Positions 32,671-40,859 of a stretch of DNA of 64,000 nucleotides are shown piece by piece. The position numbers were made by a program, and so were the translations under genes. Numbering within the stretch: position 1 is the first letter of the stretch; each line of letters begins with the position of its first letter. Source of the DNA: Lentzea pudingi (GTDB lineage Bacteria > Actinomycetota > Actinomycetes > Mycobacteriales > Pseudonocardiaceae); NCBI RefSeq assembly GCF_014646255.1, contig NZ_BMNC01000001.1, forward strand, positions 1,123,722-1,187,721, read 5' to 3'. The notes beneath the pieces are model-generated. The model was not told the DNA's origin and ran no database searches. It worked only from the letters and a program-made list of their open reading frames with translations.

Positions 32671-35628
32671 GTGAGCGCTGTGCTGCGCAGGTCCGGGGAT
32701 TCCGTGTTGCGGATCCTCGGGCCGATCGAGGTCGAGGGGCCGTCCGGGCCGGTGTGGGTGACGCCCGGCCGCCAGCAGGTCGTCCTCGCGCTCCTGCTGA
32801 TGGAGGCCAACCAGGTCGTCAGCACGGACCAGATCGTCGACACGCTGTGGAACCAGCTCCCCCCGGACACCGCGCGCACCCAGGTGCAGATCTGCGTGTC
32901 ACGACTGCGCAAGAAGCTGGCCGACGCGGGGGTCGACCTGCCGATCGTCACGCGGATGCCCGGCTACCAGTTGCTGCTGGGCGGCAACACGCTCGACATG
33001 CACGTCTTCGCCGGCAAGCTGGCCGAGGCCAGGGTGCTCGTGAAGGAGGGCCGCACGGCCGAGGCGGCGAACCTGCTGCGGTCGGCCGTGGCGCTGTGGC
33101 GGGGTCCGTGCCTGAGCGGACTGCCGAACCCCGCGCTGCGCAACCGGGCGTCGCGGCTCGACGAGGACCTGCTCACCGCCACCGAGGACTACCTCGAACT
33201 GGAGCTCGAACTCGGCCGCCACCACCAGATCGTCGGTGAGGTCACCCGGCTCGTCCACGAACACCCGATGCGCGAACGGCTGCGCGCCGTGCTGATGCTC
33301 GCCCTGCACCGCGCGGGCAGGCAGGGCGAGGCGCTGGAGGCGTACCGGGCCGGACGGCACCTGCTGGTAGAGGAACTGGGTCTGGAGCCGGGGGAACGGT
33401 TGCGGCTGCTGGAGTCGGCGATCCTCTCCGGGGACGTCGTCAGCGGCCAGGCCGAGCCCGTCCCGGCCGTCGTCGTGCCCGCGCCGAGCTTCGAACGCCC
33501 GCGCCAGCTGCCCGCCGACACCGCCGACTTCATCGGCAACGACGCCCTGATCCGCACCGCCGAGGCCGTCCTGGCAGGCGACCGGAGAGCCGTCGGCGTG
33601 GTCGTGATCATCGGCAGACCCGGCAGCGGCAAGACGACGGTCGCGGCCCACATCGGCCACCGCGTCGCCGACCGGTTCCCGGACGGGCAGCTCTACTGCG
33701 ACCTGCGCGGCACCCGCGAGGAACCGACCGCCGCCGCCGACGTGCTGGGCAGGTTCCTGCTGGCACTGGGCATCCCGGGCGCGGTGATCCCGATGGGCCT
33801 GGACGAGCGCGTCGAGATGTACCGGACGCTGATGGCCGAACGGCGGACGCTCGTCGTGCTCGACGACGCCTCCGCCGAGAGCCAGGTGATCCCGTTGCTG
33901 CCGGGCAGCAACACCTGCGCAGTGGTGGTGACCAGCCGGTCGCGGCTGACCGGCGTGCCCGGCGCGCGCCAGGTCGAGGTCGAGGTGTTCGACCCCGCCC
34001 AGTCGCTGGACCTGCTGGGCCGGGTCATCGGCGCGGAACGGGTGGCCCGCGAACCCGAGGCCGCCGCCGCACTCGTGCGCACCGTCGGCGGGCTGCCGCT
34101 GGCGTTGCGGATCATCGCGGCCCGGCTCGCGGCGCGGCCGCACTGGTCGCTCGCGTCGATGGTGCACCGGCTGGCGAGCGAACGGCACCGGCTCGACGAG
34201 CTGGCGCACGGCGAGATGACGATCCGCGCGAGCCTTTCCCTTACCCACAACGGAATGGACCGGCGGTCGCGCACCCTGTTCGGACTGCTCGGCCTCGCCG
34301 AGGGCCCGGAACTGCCCGGCTGGGTCGCGGGCGCGGTGCTCGACGACGACTCCCGGTATCCGTCGGATCTGCTGGAACCGTTGGTGGACGTGCAGATGCT
34401 CGACGTGGCGACGGTCGAACGCACCGGCGAGTTCCGCTACCGCTACCAGGACATCGTGCGGCTGTTCGCGCTGGAGAAGCTGCACGCGGAAGTGGCGCCG
34501 GACATGCGCCGCCGTGCCGTGGAACGCGTTCTCGGCGGATGGCTCGCCCTCGCGGAACAGGCCCACCGCTCTGTTTATGGCGGCGATTACGCCGTGCTGC
34601 ACGGCACCGCGCTGCGCTGGCTGCCTCCCGCGACGTACGTCCAGCAGGTCGCGGGTGATCCGCTGGAGTGGCTGGACGGCGAGCAGGCCAACCTGTGCGC
34701 GGCGATCAGCCAGGCCGCCGACGCCGGGTTCGACGAGGCGTGCTGGGACCTCGCCGTCACGGCCGCGACGCTGTTCGAGTCACACGGCTACCTGGACGAC
34801 TGGGAGAAGACGCACGAGAAGGCGTTGCAGGCCACCAAAGCCGCCGGGAACGTCCGCGGCACGGCGGCGGTGCTGAGCTCGATGGGCACGCTGCACATCA
34901 ACCGCGGCCAGACCACCCGCGCGCACGAGGCGCTGACGACGGCGCTGGCGACGTTCGAGGAACTCGACGACCCGCGCGGCCTCGCGCTCTGCCGCCGCGA
35001 CCTCGGGCTGCTGGCGCGCTGGTCGGGCGACGACGACCTGGCGCTGGAGCTGTACGCGGCCGCGATGCGCGACCTCGACCGGGCGCAGGACCTCGTCGGC
35101 AGGGGCATCGTGCTGACCCACCGGACGGACGTCCTGTGCCGCCGCGGCCGGACCGACGAGGCCACGGCGCAGCTGCTCGAGGCGCTGATGATCTTCGAGG
35201 GGGCGGGCTACCGCAACGGGATCCCGCACGCGCTGCGCCGGATCGGCCAGGTGCAGGTGCGGGCCGGGCAGCACCGCGACGCGCTGGCCACGTTCACGCG
35301 GGTGCTCGGGATGGTGCGCGAGAGCCGGGACGTGATCGGGGAGGGGCACCTGCTGCGCAACCTCGGCGAGGTGAGCGCCGCGCTCGGTCAGGACCGCGAG
35401 GCGCTGGCGTACTTCGAGCAGGCGCTGGCGGCGCGGGAACGGATCATGGACCACGTGGGCGCCGCGGCGATCCGGGTGGATCTGGCACCGGTGCTGGCCC
35501 GCCTCGGCGAGTCGAACCGGGCGTCGGAGCTGGTGCTGAACGCGGTGCGGATCTTCGGCGCCCGCGGGATGGAACGCGAACGGGTGGCGGCGGAGCAGGC
35601 GCTCACCGGGCTGTCGGCGGCGCTCTAG
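32671..35628 (+). CDS. AfsR/SARP-family regulator with NTPase and TPR domains (NRPS cluster)
   Basis: A 985-residue regulator. OmpR-like winged helix about 12-105 (STDQIVDTLW, RTQVQICVSRLRKKL), bacterial activator domain about 112-255 (LRSAVALWRGP, LEAYRAGRHLLVEELG), NB-ARC/STAND NTPase with P-loop GRPGSGKTT near 315-322, and TPR repeats in the C-terminal 300 residues. GTG 32671 is chosen since GAGGGAGGGG lies 8 nt before it; earlier in-frame starts would cross the divergent promoter. Unlike the SARP at 9118 its frame is intact. It lies next to an NRPS operon preceded by repeats like those at its own promoter, so it is the likely cluster activator. Its TAG stop is shared, as CTAG, with the convergent repeat-peptide gene. 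Confidence 0.86.
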   Translation: MSAVLRRSGDSVLRILGPIEVEGPSGPVWVTPGRQQVVLALLLMEANQVVSTDQIVDTLWNQLPPDTARTQVQICVSRLRKKLADAGVDLPIVTRMPGYQLLLGGNTLDMHVFAGKLAEARVLVKEGRTAEAANLLRSAVALWRGPCLSGLPNPALRNRASRLDEDLLTATEDYLELELELGRHHQIVGEVTRLVHEHPMRERLRAVLMLALHRAGRQGEALEAYRAGRHLLVEELGLEPGERLRLLESAILSGDVVSGQAEPVPAVVVPAPSFERPRQLPADTADFIGNDALIRTAEAVLAGDRRAVGVVVIIGRPGSGKTTVAAHIGHRVADRFPDGQLYCDLRGTREEPTAAADVLGRFLLALGIPGAVIPMGLDERVEMYRTLMAERRTLVVLDDASAESQVIPLLPGSNTCAVVVTSRSRLTGVPGARQVEVEVFDPAQSLDLLGRVIGAERVAREPEAAAALVRTVGGLPLALRIIAARLAARPHWSLASMVHRLASERHRLDELAHGEMTIRASLSLTHNGMDRRSRTLFGLLGLAEGPELPGWVAGAVLDDDSRYPSDLLEPLVDVQMLDVATVERTGEFRYRYQDIVRLFALEKLHAEVAPDMRRRAVERVLGGWLALAEQAHRSVYGGDYAVLHGTALRWLPPATYVQQVAGDPLEWLDGEQANLCAAISQAADAGFDEACWDLAVTAATLFESHGYLDDWEKTHEKALQATKAAGNVRGTAAVLSSMGTLHINRGQTTRAHEALTTALATFEELDDPRGLALCRRDLGLLARWSGDDDLALELYAAAMRDLDRAQDLVGRGIVLTHRTDVLCRRGRTDEATAQLLEALMIFEGAGYRNGIPHALRRIGQVQVRAGQHRDALATFTRVLGMVRESRDVIGEGHLLRNLGEVSAALGQDREALAYFEQALAARERIMDHVGAAAIRVDLAPVLARLGESNRASELVLNAVRIFGARGMERERVAAEQALTGLSAAL

Positions 35629-35855
35629 TTCCAGGGGTTGCTGCTCGCGGGAGCGGCGTTCCACGGGTTGCTGTCGTCCTGCGTGCCGTTCCAGGGGTTG
35701 CTGTCCTCGGCCGCGCCGTTCCACGGGTTGCTCTCCGCCGCGACGACCGCGGAGCCGGCCCGCACGTCCGCGCCGATGATCGCCGCGCCGAGACCGAACA
35801 CGAGCGCGGCGCCGGCGACGGTGGTGGCGATCCGGGTGAACGCGGCGTGCTTCAT
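35625..35855 (-). CDS. Small secreted protein with four SNPWN repeats
   Basis: A 76-residue protein with a clear ribosome site (GAGGAG, 6 nt before the ATG). Residues 1 to about 40 form an export signal (basic MKHAAFTR, hydrophobic TTVAGAALVFGLGAAIIG). The remainder is four copies of SNPWN at residues 42-46, 52-56, 62-66 and 72-76, an exact 10-residue period with variable acidic/Ala linkers, the last copy being the very C-terminus. No known family fits. Repeated identical pentapeptides behind a signal suggest either a multi-copy peptide precursor (signal or RiPP-like) or a short structural repeat. It sits between the SARP regulator and the NRPS operon promoter. Confidence 0.75.
   Translation of the reverse strand: MKHAAFTRIATTVAGAALVFGLGAAIIGADVRAGSAVVAAESNPWNGAAEDSNPWNGTQDDSNPWNAAPASSNPWN
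35629..35733 (-). repeat. 30-bp coding repeat encoding SNPWN units
   Basis: On the plus strand TTCCASGGGTTGCT recurs at 35629, 35659, 35689 and 35719, exactly 30 bp apart. The 16 or so bases between copies vary but keep the frame. Conservation of the Trp-Asn-Pro codons against drift in the linkers implies selection on the peptide. Confidence 0.85.
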
Positions 35856-35912
35856 GGGATTCTCCTCGCGATTCGGATTATCAGCGGCTATTTCCGGCTG
35901 ATGTCCAAAACG

Positions 35913-35967
35913 CTATTGACCGCCGGAATCCCACCCCTATCCCGTCGGCAATCCCGGCGCTATCACG
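35913..35967 (+). promoter_or_regulatory. SARP-box-like direct repeat array upstream of the NRPS operon
   Basis: CTATTGAC (35913), GAATCCCA (35926), CTATCCCG (35937), CAATCCCG (35949) and CTATCACG (35960) form a ladder with steps of 13, 11, 12 and 11 bp. Such helical phasing of direct repeats is the hallmark of SARP operators. CTATCACG also occurs at 32523. Confidence 0.55.
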
Positions 35968-35987
35968 ACCGGCAGTTCCGTCCAGCA

Positions 35988-36007
35988 CGAGATAGCGACC
36001 GGGATAA
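35988..36007 (-). promoter_or_regulatory. Oppositely oriented SARP-box-like pair
   Basis: On the minus strand TTATCCCG (36000-36007) and CTATCTCG (35988-35995) are 12 bp apart and face the SNPWN gene. Together with the plus-strand array this forms an inverted arrangement that could serve both divergent promoters. Confidence 0.45.
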
Positions 36008-36207
36008 CCGCAGCTCAAAGGCCTGCGATCGTCCGATTTGGTGAGGTTCCAGCCGTATCTTTCGATGCGGATTGCTCTGAGATGCCACCGCGATAGCGCG
36101 ATATCCGAGATTGGTTCCTGTCCAGCCAACGGCAGCCCGGAAAACCGTCTCGGAGGAATGATGTCCGCCAGCAGTCATCGACCGACCGTCCCCGCCGGGA
36201 TCCCCCG

Positions 36208-37464
36208 GTGACCGCGGTGCCCCAGGTGGACGACCCCGGCGTGACGGCCGAGGCCCCGCGCAGTCTGTGGCGGGACCGCCGCGCACTGGGCTGGGCGTTC
36301 GCCACCGGCGTCTCGTCGGTCGGCGACGAGATCTGGTTCGTCGCCCTCGCGTTCACCGCCGCGCAGCTCGGCAACGCCGGACTGGCCGGCCTGGTGCTGG
36401 CCTGCGCCACCATCCCGCGGGCCCTGCTGACGATCCTCGGCGGCGCGCTCACCGACCGGTTCGACGCCCGCCGCATGATGATCGGCGCCGACATCGCACG
36501 GATCGTCGTGCTCGCCGGAGCCTTGACCATGCTCGCGGCGAGTGGTGTGTCCGCCGGCCTGCTCATGGTCGTGGGCCTGCTGTTCGGTGTGGCCGACGCG
36601 TTCTACGGACCGGCTTCCGGGGCGTTCCCCCGGCAACTGGTGCGCAGGACGGAACTCGTCAGGCTGTCGGCGTTGCGGCAGCTGCTCGACCGGCTGGCCG
36701 GCGTGCTCGGCGCGCCACTGGGCGGTCTCGTGCTCGTGGCGTGGGGCCTCGGCGGCGCGATGCTGCTGGACCTCATCTCGTTCGCGGTGGTCCTCGTGGT
36801 GCTGATCGCGGTCCGGCCGCGCTGGCCACTGGCGCGCTCCACCGGCGGCACGGTCCGTGCCGACATCCGCGACGGGCTCAACTACCTGCGGCTCACACCG
36901 AAGGTCCGCGACCTCGTGATCACGTTGTCCGGCCTCAACGTCTTCGTCAGCCCGGTGGTCGCGGTCGGTCTCGCCCTGCACGCCGTCGGCAGGGGCTGGG
37001 GCGGCGTCGGGCTCGGCTGGCTGACCGCCGCGATGGGCGGTGGCGCCGCGATCGGCACCCTGATCGCGCTGAAGTGGCGCCCGGAACGGCCTTTGCGGGC
37101 CGCCGTGCTGCTGCTGTTCGGCCAGGCCGCGTCACTCGGTCTCGTCGGCAACGCCGGGTACGCGGCGACGCTCGCCGGGATGACCGTGGTCGGCATCGTC
37201 GCGGGCCTCGCCTCACCGATGCTGTCCGGCGCGTTCCAGGCGACCGTCGACGAGGAGTACATCGGCCGCGTCGGCTCCGTGCTCACGCTCACCGACGACG
37301 CGCTGACGCCTCTCACCATGGTCGGTTTCGGTCTCCTCGCCCAAGTTCTCGGCCTCGGCACCGCGGCCGCGTTGTTCGCCGGCGGTTTCGCCGCGCTGCT
37401 CCTCTACGCCATCTCCCGCCCACACGTGCGGGACCTGCGGATCCCGGACGAAAGGAACTCCTGA
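36208..37464 (+). CDS. MFS transporter (EntS-like exporter) heading the NRPS operon
   Basis: A 418-residue major-facilitator protein with about 10-12 helices: ALGWAFATGVSSVGDEIWFV at the first helix, the inter-helix motif GGALTDRFDARRMM (loop 2-3), and a second half starting VRDLVITLSGLNVFVSPVVAV. It belongs to the MFS_3/EntS-like exporters that often carry siderophores or peptides out. The start is GTG 36208. Its stop overlaps the next gene by one base (TGATG), making it the first gene of the operon; export or self-protection for the NRPS product is the likely role. Confidence 0.84.
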   Translation: MTAVPQVDDPGVTAEAPRSLWRDRRALGWAFATGVSSVGDEIWFVALAFTAAQLGNAGLAGLVLACATIPRALLTILGGALTDRFDARRMMIGADIARIVVLAGALTMLAASGVSAGLLMVVGLLFGVADAFYGPASGAFPRQLVRRTELVRLSALRQLLDRLAGVLGAPLGGLVLVAWGLGGAMLLDLISFAVVLVVLIAVRPRWPLARSTGGTVRADIRDGLNYLRLTPKVRDLVITLSGLNVFVSPVVAVGLALHAVGRGWGGVGLGWLTAAMGGGAAIGTLIALKWRPERPLRAAVLLLFGQAASLGLVGNAGYAATLAGMTVVGIVAGLASPMLSGAFQATVDEEYIGRVGSVLTLTDDALTPLTMVGFGLLAQVLGLGTAAALFAGGFAALLLYAISRPHVRDLRIPDERNS

Positions 37465-38537
37465 TGACCACGCAGCTGAGCTCGCCCGCCACCAGCAACC
37501 CTGGCCACGGCGACGCTTTCACCGACCACATGGTCAGCCTCACCTGGAACGCCGTCGACGGCTGGCACGACCGCCGCGTCGGCCTGCTGGAGCCGTTGCC
37601 GCTGCACCCGGCGACCATCGGCCTGCACTACGCCCAGGTGATCTTCGAGGGGCTCAAGGCCCACCGCGGCCCCGACGGCTCGGTGTCGGTGTTCCGCCCG
37701 GACCGCAACGCCCTGCGGTTCCAGAGCTCCGCCCGCCGCCTCGCGATGCCGGAGCTGCCGGTCGAGGACTTCCTCACCGCGATCGACGACCTGGTACTCC
37801 TCGACGGCGCGGGCCTGCCCGACGACCCGTCGATCAGCCTCTACCTGCGGCCGCTGATGTTCGCCACCGACCCGAACCTGATGCTGCGCCCGTCCGACGA
37901 GTACCGGTTCCTGCTGATGGCGTTCGTCGCCGGCGGGTTCTTCGGGGACAAGGCGCTGGAGCCGGTGTCGGTGCTTGTCAGCCGTGAGCACAGCCGCGCG
38001 GTGCAGGGCGGAACCGGCGACGTGAAGTGCGCCGCGAACTACGGCCCGTCGTTCGTCGCGCAGAACCTCGCCCGCGAGGCCGGCTGCCAGCAGGTCGTGT
38101 GGCTCGACGCCGCCGAGCACCGGTGGGTCGAGGAGATGGGCGGCATGAACCTGTTCTTCGTGCGCCGCACCGCTTCCGGCACCGAGGTCGTCACGCCCGG
38201 ACTGACCGGGACGCTGCTGCCCGGCGTCACCCGCGAGTCGCTGATGGTGCTGGCGGACCGGCTCGGCCACACGGTCCGCGAGGAGCGGATCTCCGTGGAC
38301 CAGTGGCGTTCGGAGTGCGAGGCCGGACTGATCACCGAGGTCTTCGCCTGCGGCACGGCGGCCGTGGTCACGCCGGTCGGCACGGTGCGCGACCGCGACG
38401 GCGACTGGGTGATCGGCGACGGCACCGCCGGACCGGTGACCCGCGAGCTGCGCCAGGCGCTGATCGACACCCAGCGCGGCGTCCTGCCCGACCCCGGCGG
38501 CTGGCGGCGCGTGATCGTCCCCGCGTCCGGCCTCTGA
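37464..38537 (+). CDS. Branched-chain-type aminotransferase (IlvE-like)
   Basis: A 357-residue fold-type IV PLP aminotransferase. HYAQVIFEGLKAHRGPDGS near 55-73, the Schiff-base lysine Lys188 in GDVKCAANYG, and the acceptor-loop EEMGGMNLFFV followed by EVFACGTAAVVTPVG match IlvE. Such enzymes transfer amino groups between glutamate and branched-chain 2-oxo acids. As a second copy inside an NRPS operon it may make or recycle a non-standard precursor, for example the keto form of a methylated acid. The ATG overlaps the transporter stop by one base. Confidence 0.86.
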   Translation: MTTQLSSPATSNPGHGDAFTDHMVSLTWNAVDGWHDRRVGLLEPLPLHPATIGLHYAQVIFEGLKAHRGPDGSVSVFRPDRNALRFQSSARRLAMPELPVEDFLTAIDDLVLLDGAGLPDDPSISLYLRPLMFATDPNLMLRPSDEYRFLLMAFVAGGFFGDKALEPVSVLVSREHSRAVQGGTGDVKCAANYGPSFVAQNLAREAGCQQVVWLDAAEHRWVEEMGGMNLFFVRRTASGTEVVTPGLTGTLLPGVTRESLMVLADRLGHTVREERISVDQWRSECEAGLITEVFACGTAAVVTPVGTVRDRDGDWVIGDGTAGPVTRELRQALIDTQRGVLPDPGGWRRVIVPASGL

Positions 38538-38573
38538 CAGCCCCGACCAGCGAAACCAAGGGTGGGAAAGAAC

Positions 38574-39590
38574 ATGGAGCACGCAACGACCGTCGCGATC
38601 GAGCCCGCCGCCGATCGCCGTCCGCCGCCGCTGGCCGAGCACCTCGACTCGGACACCACCAGGGCCGCGATGCTGATCCAGCAGGAGGTGCTGGGCGCGG
38701 CCAGGACGTACCTGCGCGGTGAGGGCTTCGTCGAGATGCTGCCGCCGGTGATCGGCCCGGTGACCGACCCCGGCGCCCGTGGTTCCAAGCAGGTCGACGT
38801 CGACTACTACGGCCACAAGTACAAGGTCATGAGCAGCGGCATCCTCTACAAGCAGGCGTCGCTGCTGACGTTCGACAAGATCTTCTACGTCGCGCCGAAC
38901 GTGCGGGCCGAACCGGTCGAGACCTGCAACACCCAGCGCCACCTCGCGGAGTTCCACCAGATCGACGTGGAGATGGCGCACGGCACCCGCGCCGACTCCA
39001 TGCGGATCGCGGAAGGGCTGCTGACCTACGTCGTGCGGCACGCGCTGACCGCGGTGCCCGAGCAGTTCGAGCTCCTCGGACGTGACCCGCTGGCGTTCGC
39101 CTGGCTGCTGTCCGGGCCGTTCGGCGTGCTCAGCCACCGCGAGGCGGTCGACGAGCTGCACCTGCTCGGCCACCCGCAGAGCCCCGACGCCGAGATCGCC
39201 TGGACCGGCGAGGAACTGCTGTCGCGGCAGAAGGACCGCCCGTTCTTCGTCACCGACTACCCGAAGGGCTCGCGCGGTTTCTACGACCGCGAGAGCACCA
39301 CGGAACCGGGCCGGCTGCGCAACTTCGACCTGCTCGCACCCGAGGGCTACGGCGAGCTCGTCAGCGGCAGCGAGCGCGAGTCGGACTACGCCACGATCGT
39401 CACGCGGATGCGCGAGACGGGCGAGAACCCGGCGAAGTACCGCTGGTACCTCGACGTCATGCGCCAGGGCGTGCCGCGCAGCGCCGGGTTCGGCATGGGC
39501 CTGGAGCGTCTCATCCGGTTCCTCACCGGGCTGGACGCGGTGTGGCAGGTCAATGCCTACCCGAAGGTGCCCGGGGAGATGGCACCGTGA
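38574..39590 (+). CDS. Asparaginyl/aspartyl-tRNA-synthetase-like enzyme lacking an anticodon domain
   Basis: A 338-residue class II synthetase core. Motif 2 reads VRAEPVETCNTQRHLAEFHQ (about 110-129), as in AspRS/AsnRS, and motif 3 is GFGMGLERLIRF near the C-terminus. The N-terminal OB-fold tRNA-anticodon domain (normally about 100 residues) is absent, as in archaeal AsnRS-related asparagine synthetases that amidate aspartate through an aspartyl-adenylate. In this operon it could activate or amidate (methyl)aspartate rather than charge tRNA. Start ATG 38574 has GGTGGGA in front; the in-frame GTG at 38562 has no such site. The substrate is inferred. Confidence 0.8.
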   Translation: MEHATTVAIEPAADRRPPPLAEHLDSDTTRAAMLIQQEVLGAARTYLRGEGFVEMLPPVIGPVTDPGARGSKQVDVDYYGHKYKVMSSGILYKQASLLTFDKIFYVAPNVRAEPVETCNTQRHLAEFHQIDVEMAHGTRADSMRIAEGLLTYVVRHALTAVPEQFELLGRDPLAFAWLLSGPFGVLSHREAVDELHLLGHPQSPDAEIAWTGEELLSRQKDRPFFVTDYPKGSRGFYDRESTTEPGRLRNFDLLAPEGYGELVSGSERESDYATIVTRMRETGENPAKYRWYLDVMRQGVPRSAGFGMGLERLIRFLTGLDAVWQVNAYPKVPGEMAP

Positions 39591-40858
39591 GGGCGGCCGG
39601 TTTCCCCGAGGAACAGGTGCGGGCGCGGGCGCTGAACGGCACCGCGGAGGCGTTCCCGCCCGTGGAGTCCTACGGCCACGAGGTGTTCGGTGCTCGGGCG
39701 TTCGGTGACGAGCGCCCGGCCGACGAGCTCGACGCGGCCAGGCTGGTGCCGCCGGTGTTCATGCCGTTGCGGCTGGAGAAGCTGATCGACCTCGGCCGGG
39801 AGCCGTTGCAGTCCGATGTGGACCTGGCGACGACGGTCGGCGGGTTCTCCTCCGCGTTGCCGGTGTTCCTGTCCGCCTTCGGTTCCACGCGCATCGGCAG
39901 CTCCGAGGTGTCGGTCGCGGCCAGCAGGCAGGCGGGTGCGCTCGGCATCCCGATGGTGATCGGCGAGAACGTCGTCCCCGTCACCGGGTACCGGCAGGAA
40001 CCGGACGCCACCACCGGGATGCTCGCCCGCGTCCGGGCCTACCTCGACGAGGCGGGCCCGTCGCTGGGCGGAGTCGTGGTGCAGCAGAGCACCGAGGACG
40101 CCGACGCCGAGGTGTGGAACCTCGTCTACAGCGATCCGGCCGCGGAACCGTTGCTGGCCAGCGGAAGGCTCGGCTTCGAACTGAAGGTGGGCCAGGGCGC
40201 GAAGCCCGGACTCGGCGGCCTGACGGTGCTCGACCGCGCCACGGCCGCGCGGGTGTCCGACCAGTTCGCGATCGACGACCTGTGGTCCGGCGCCGGGGTG
40301 CTGCGTTCAGGCAGCCCCGGCACGTTCACCGACGAGATCCTGCGCCAGCAGATCCGGTTCATGCGCAACAACTTCCCGCGCGCCCGGATCTGGGTGAAGC
40401 TGCACCCCGGCCGGGACGTGGCCCAGGCCGCGGCGTGCGCGTGGGAGGCCGGCGCGGACGCGGTGACCGTCGACGGTGCCGAGGGTGGCACCGGCTGGGC
40501 GCCCCGCGCGTTCCTCGACCACGTCGGCCTGCCGCTCGCCGAGTGCCTGCGGCGGATCGGCACGCCGTCCGGCTGCCTGCTCGCCACCGGCCGCGTCTGG
40601 GAGGGCGTGCGCGCCGTCAAGGCGTTGGCGCTCGGTGCCACCGCCGTCGGGCTCGGCCGTGCCGCGCTCACCGCCGTGGACGCCGATCCCGAGCACGGTC
40701 TGCGCCGCCTCGTCGAGTGCCTCGCGTTCGAGGTGCGGCTGCTGACCAGCGCTCTGGGCAAGTACACCCCTGCGGCGCTGGGCAGCGAGGACGTCTGGTT
40801 CCCCGGCCGGACCGGTGCCGCCGACCCCGCACCCCGTCATCGAGAAAGCCTGACCTGA
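39587..40858 (+). CDS. Glutamate-synthase FMN-domain-like protein
   Basis: A 423-residue protein resembling the FMN/2-oxoglutarate domain of glutamate synthase (Glu_synthase fold): ELKVGQGAKPGLGG, then RIWVKLHPGRDVAQAA, VDGAEGGTGWAPRAFLDHVG and ATGRVWEGVRAVKALALGATA. The glutaminase domain is missing and the cysteines of the Fe-S cluster are not evident, so it cannot be a standard glutamate synthase. It could aminate a keto acid with a separate ammonia source, or act as an FMN isomerase/oxidoreductase. GTG 39587 overlaps the previous stop (GTGA) and its stop is 1 bp from the mutase S gene, so it belongs to the precursor set. Confidence 0.78.
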   Translation: MRAAGFPEEQVRARALNGTAEAFPPVESYGHEVFGARAFGDERPADELDAARLVPPVFMPLRLEKLIDLGREPLQSDVDLATTVGGFSSALPVFLSAFGSTRIGSSEVSVAASRQAGALGIPMVIGENVVPVTGYRQEPDATTGMLARVRAYLDEAGPSLGGVVVQQSTEDADAEVWNLVYSDPAAEPLLASGRLGFELKVGQGAKPGLGGLTVLDRATAARVSDQFAIDDLWSGAGVLRSGSPGTFTDEILRQQIRFMRNNFPRARIWVKLHPGRDVAQAAACAWEAGADAVTVDGAEGGTGWAPRAFLDHVGLPLAECLRRIGTPSGCLLATGRVWEGVRAVKALALGATAVGLGRAALTAVDADPEHGLRRLVECLAFEVRLLTSALGKYTPAALGSEDVWFPGRTGAADPAPRHRESLT

Positions 40859-40859
40859 C

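Larger units (their letters stand above)
35856..36207. other. 352-bp intergenic control region between repeat-peptide gene and NRPS operon
   Basis: No gene is visible. The region is AT-richer than its surroundings and is the divergent promoter zone for the SNPWN gene (minus) and the exporter-led NRPS operon (plus). It holds a run of CTATCNCG-like octamers at about 11-bp spacing, a minus-oriented pair of the same motif, and further GATAGCGCGATATC-like sequence at 36092-36105. A ribosome site GGAGG at 36152-36156 is too far from the GTG at 36208 to serve it. No rho-independent terminator or RNA gene was seen. Confidence 0.6.

Noticed and set aside
35629..35733. Regular 30-bp repeats that could look like a short CRISPR array
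   Set aside because: The conserved part is only about 14 bp, spacers keep the reading frame and encode similar residues, there are no cas genes, and a ribosome site and signal peptide make it a coding repeat.
38574..39590. Housekeeping asparaginyl-tRNA synthetase
   Set aside because: The N-terminal anticodon-binding OB domain is missing and the gene is embedded in an NRPS operon.
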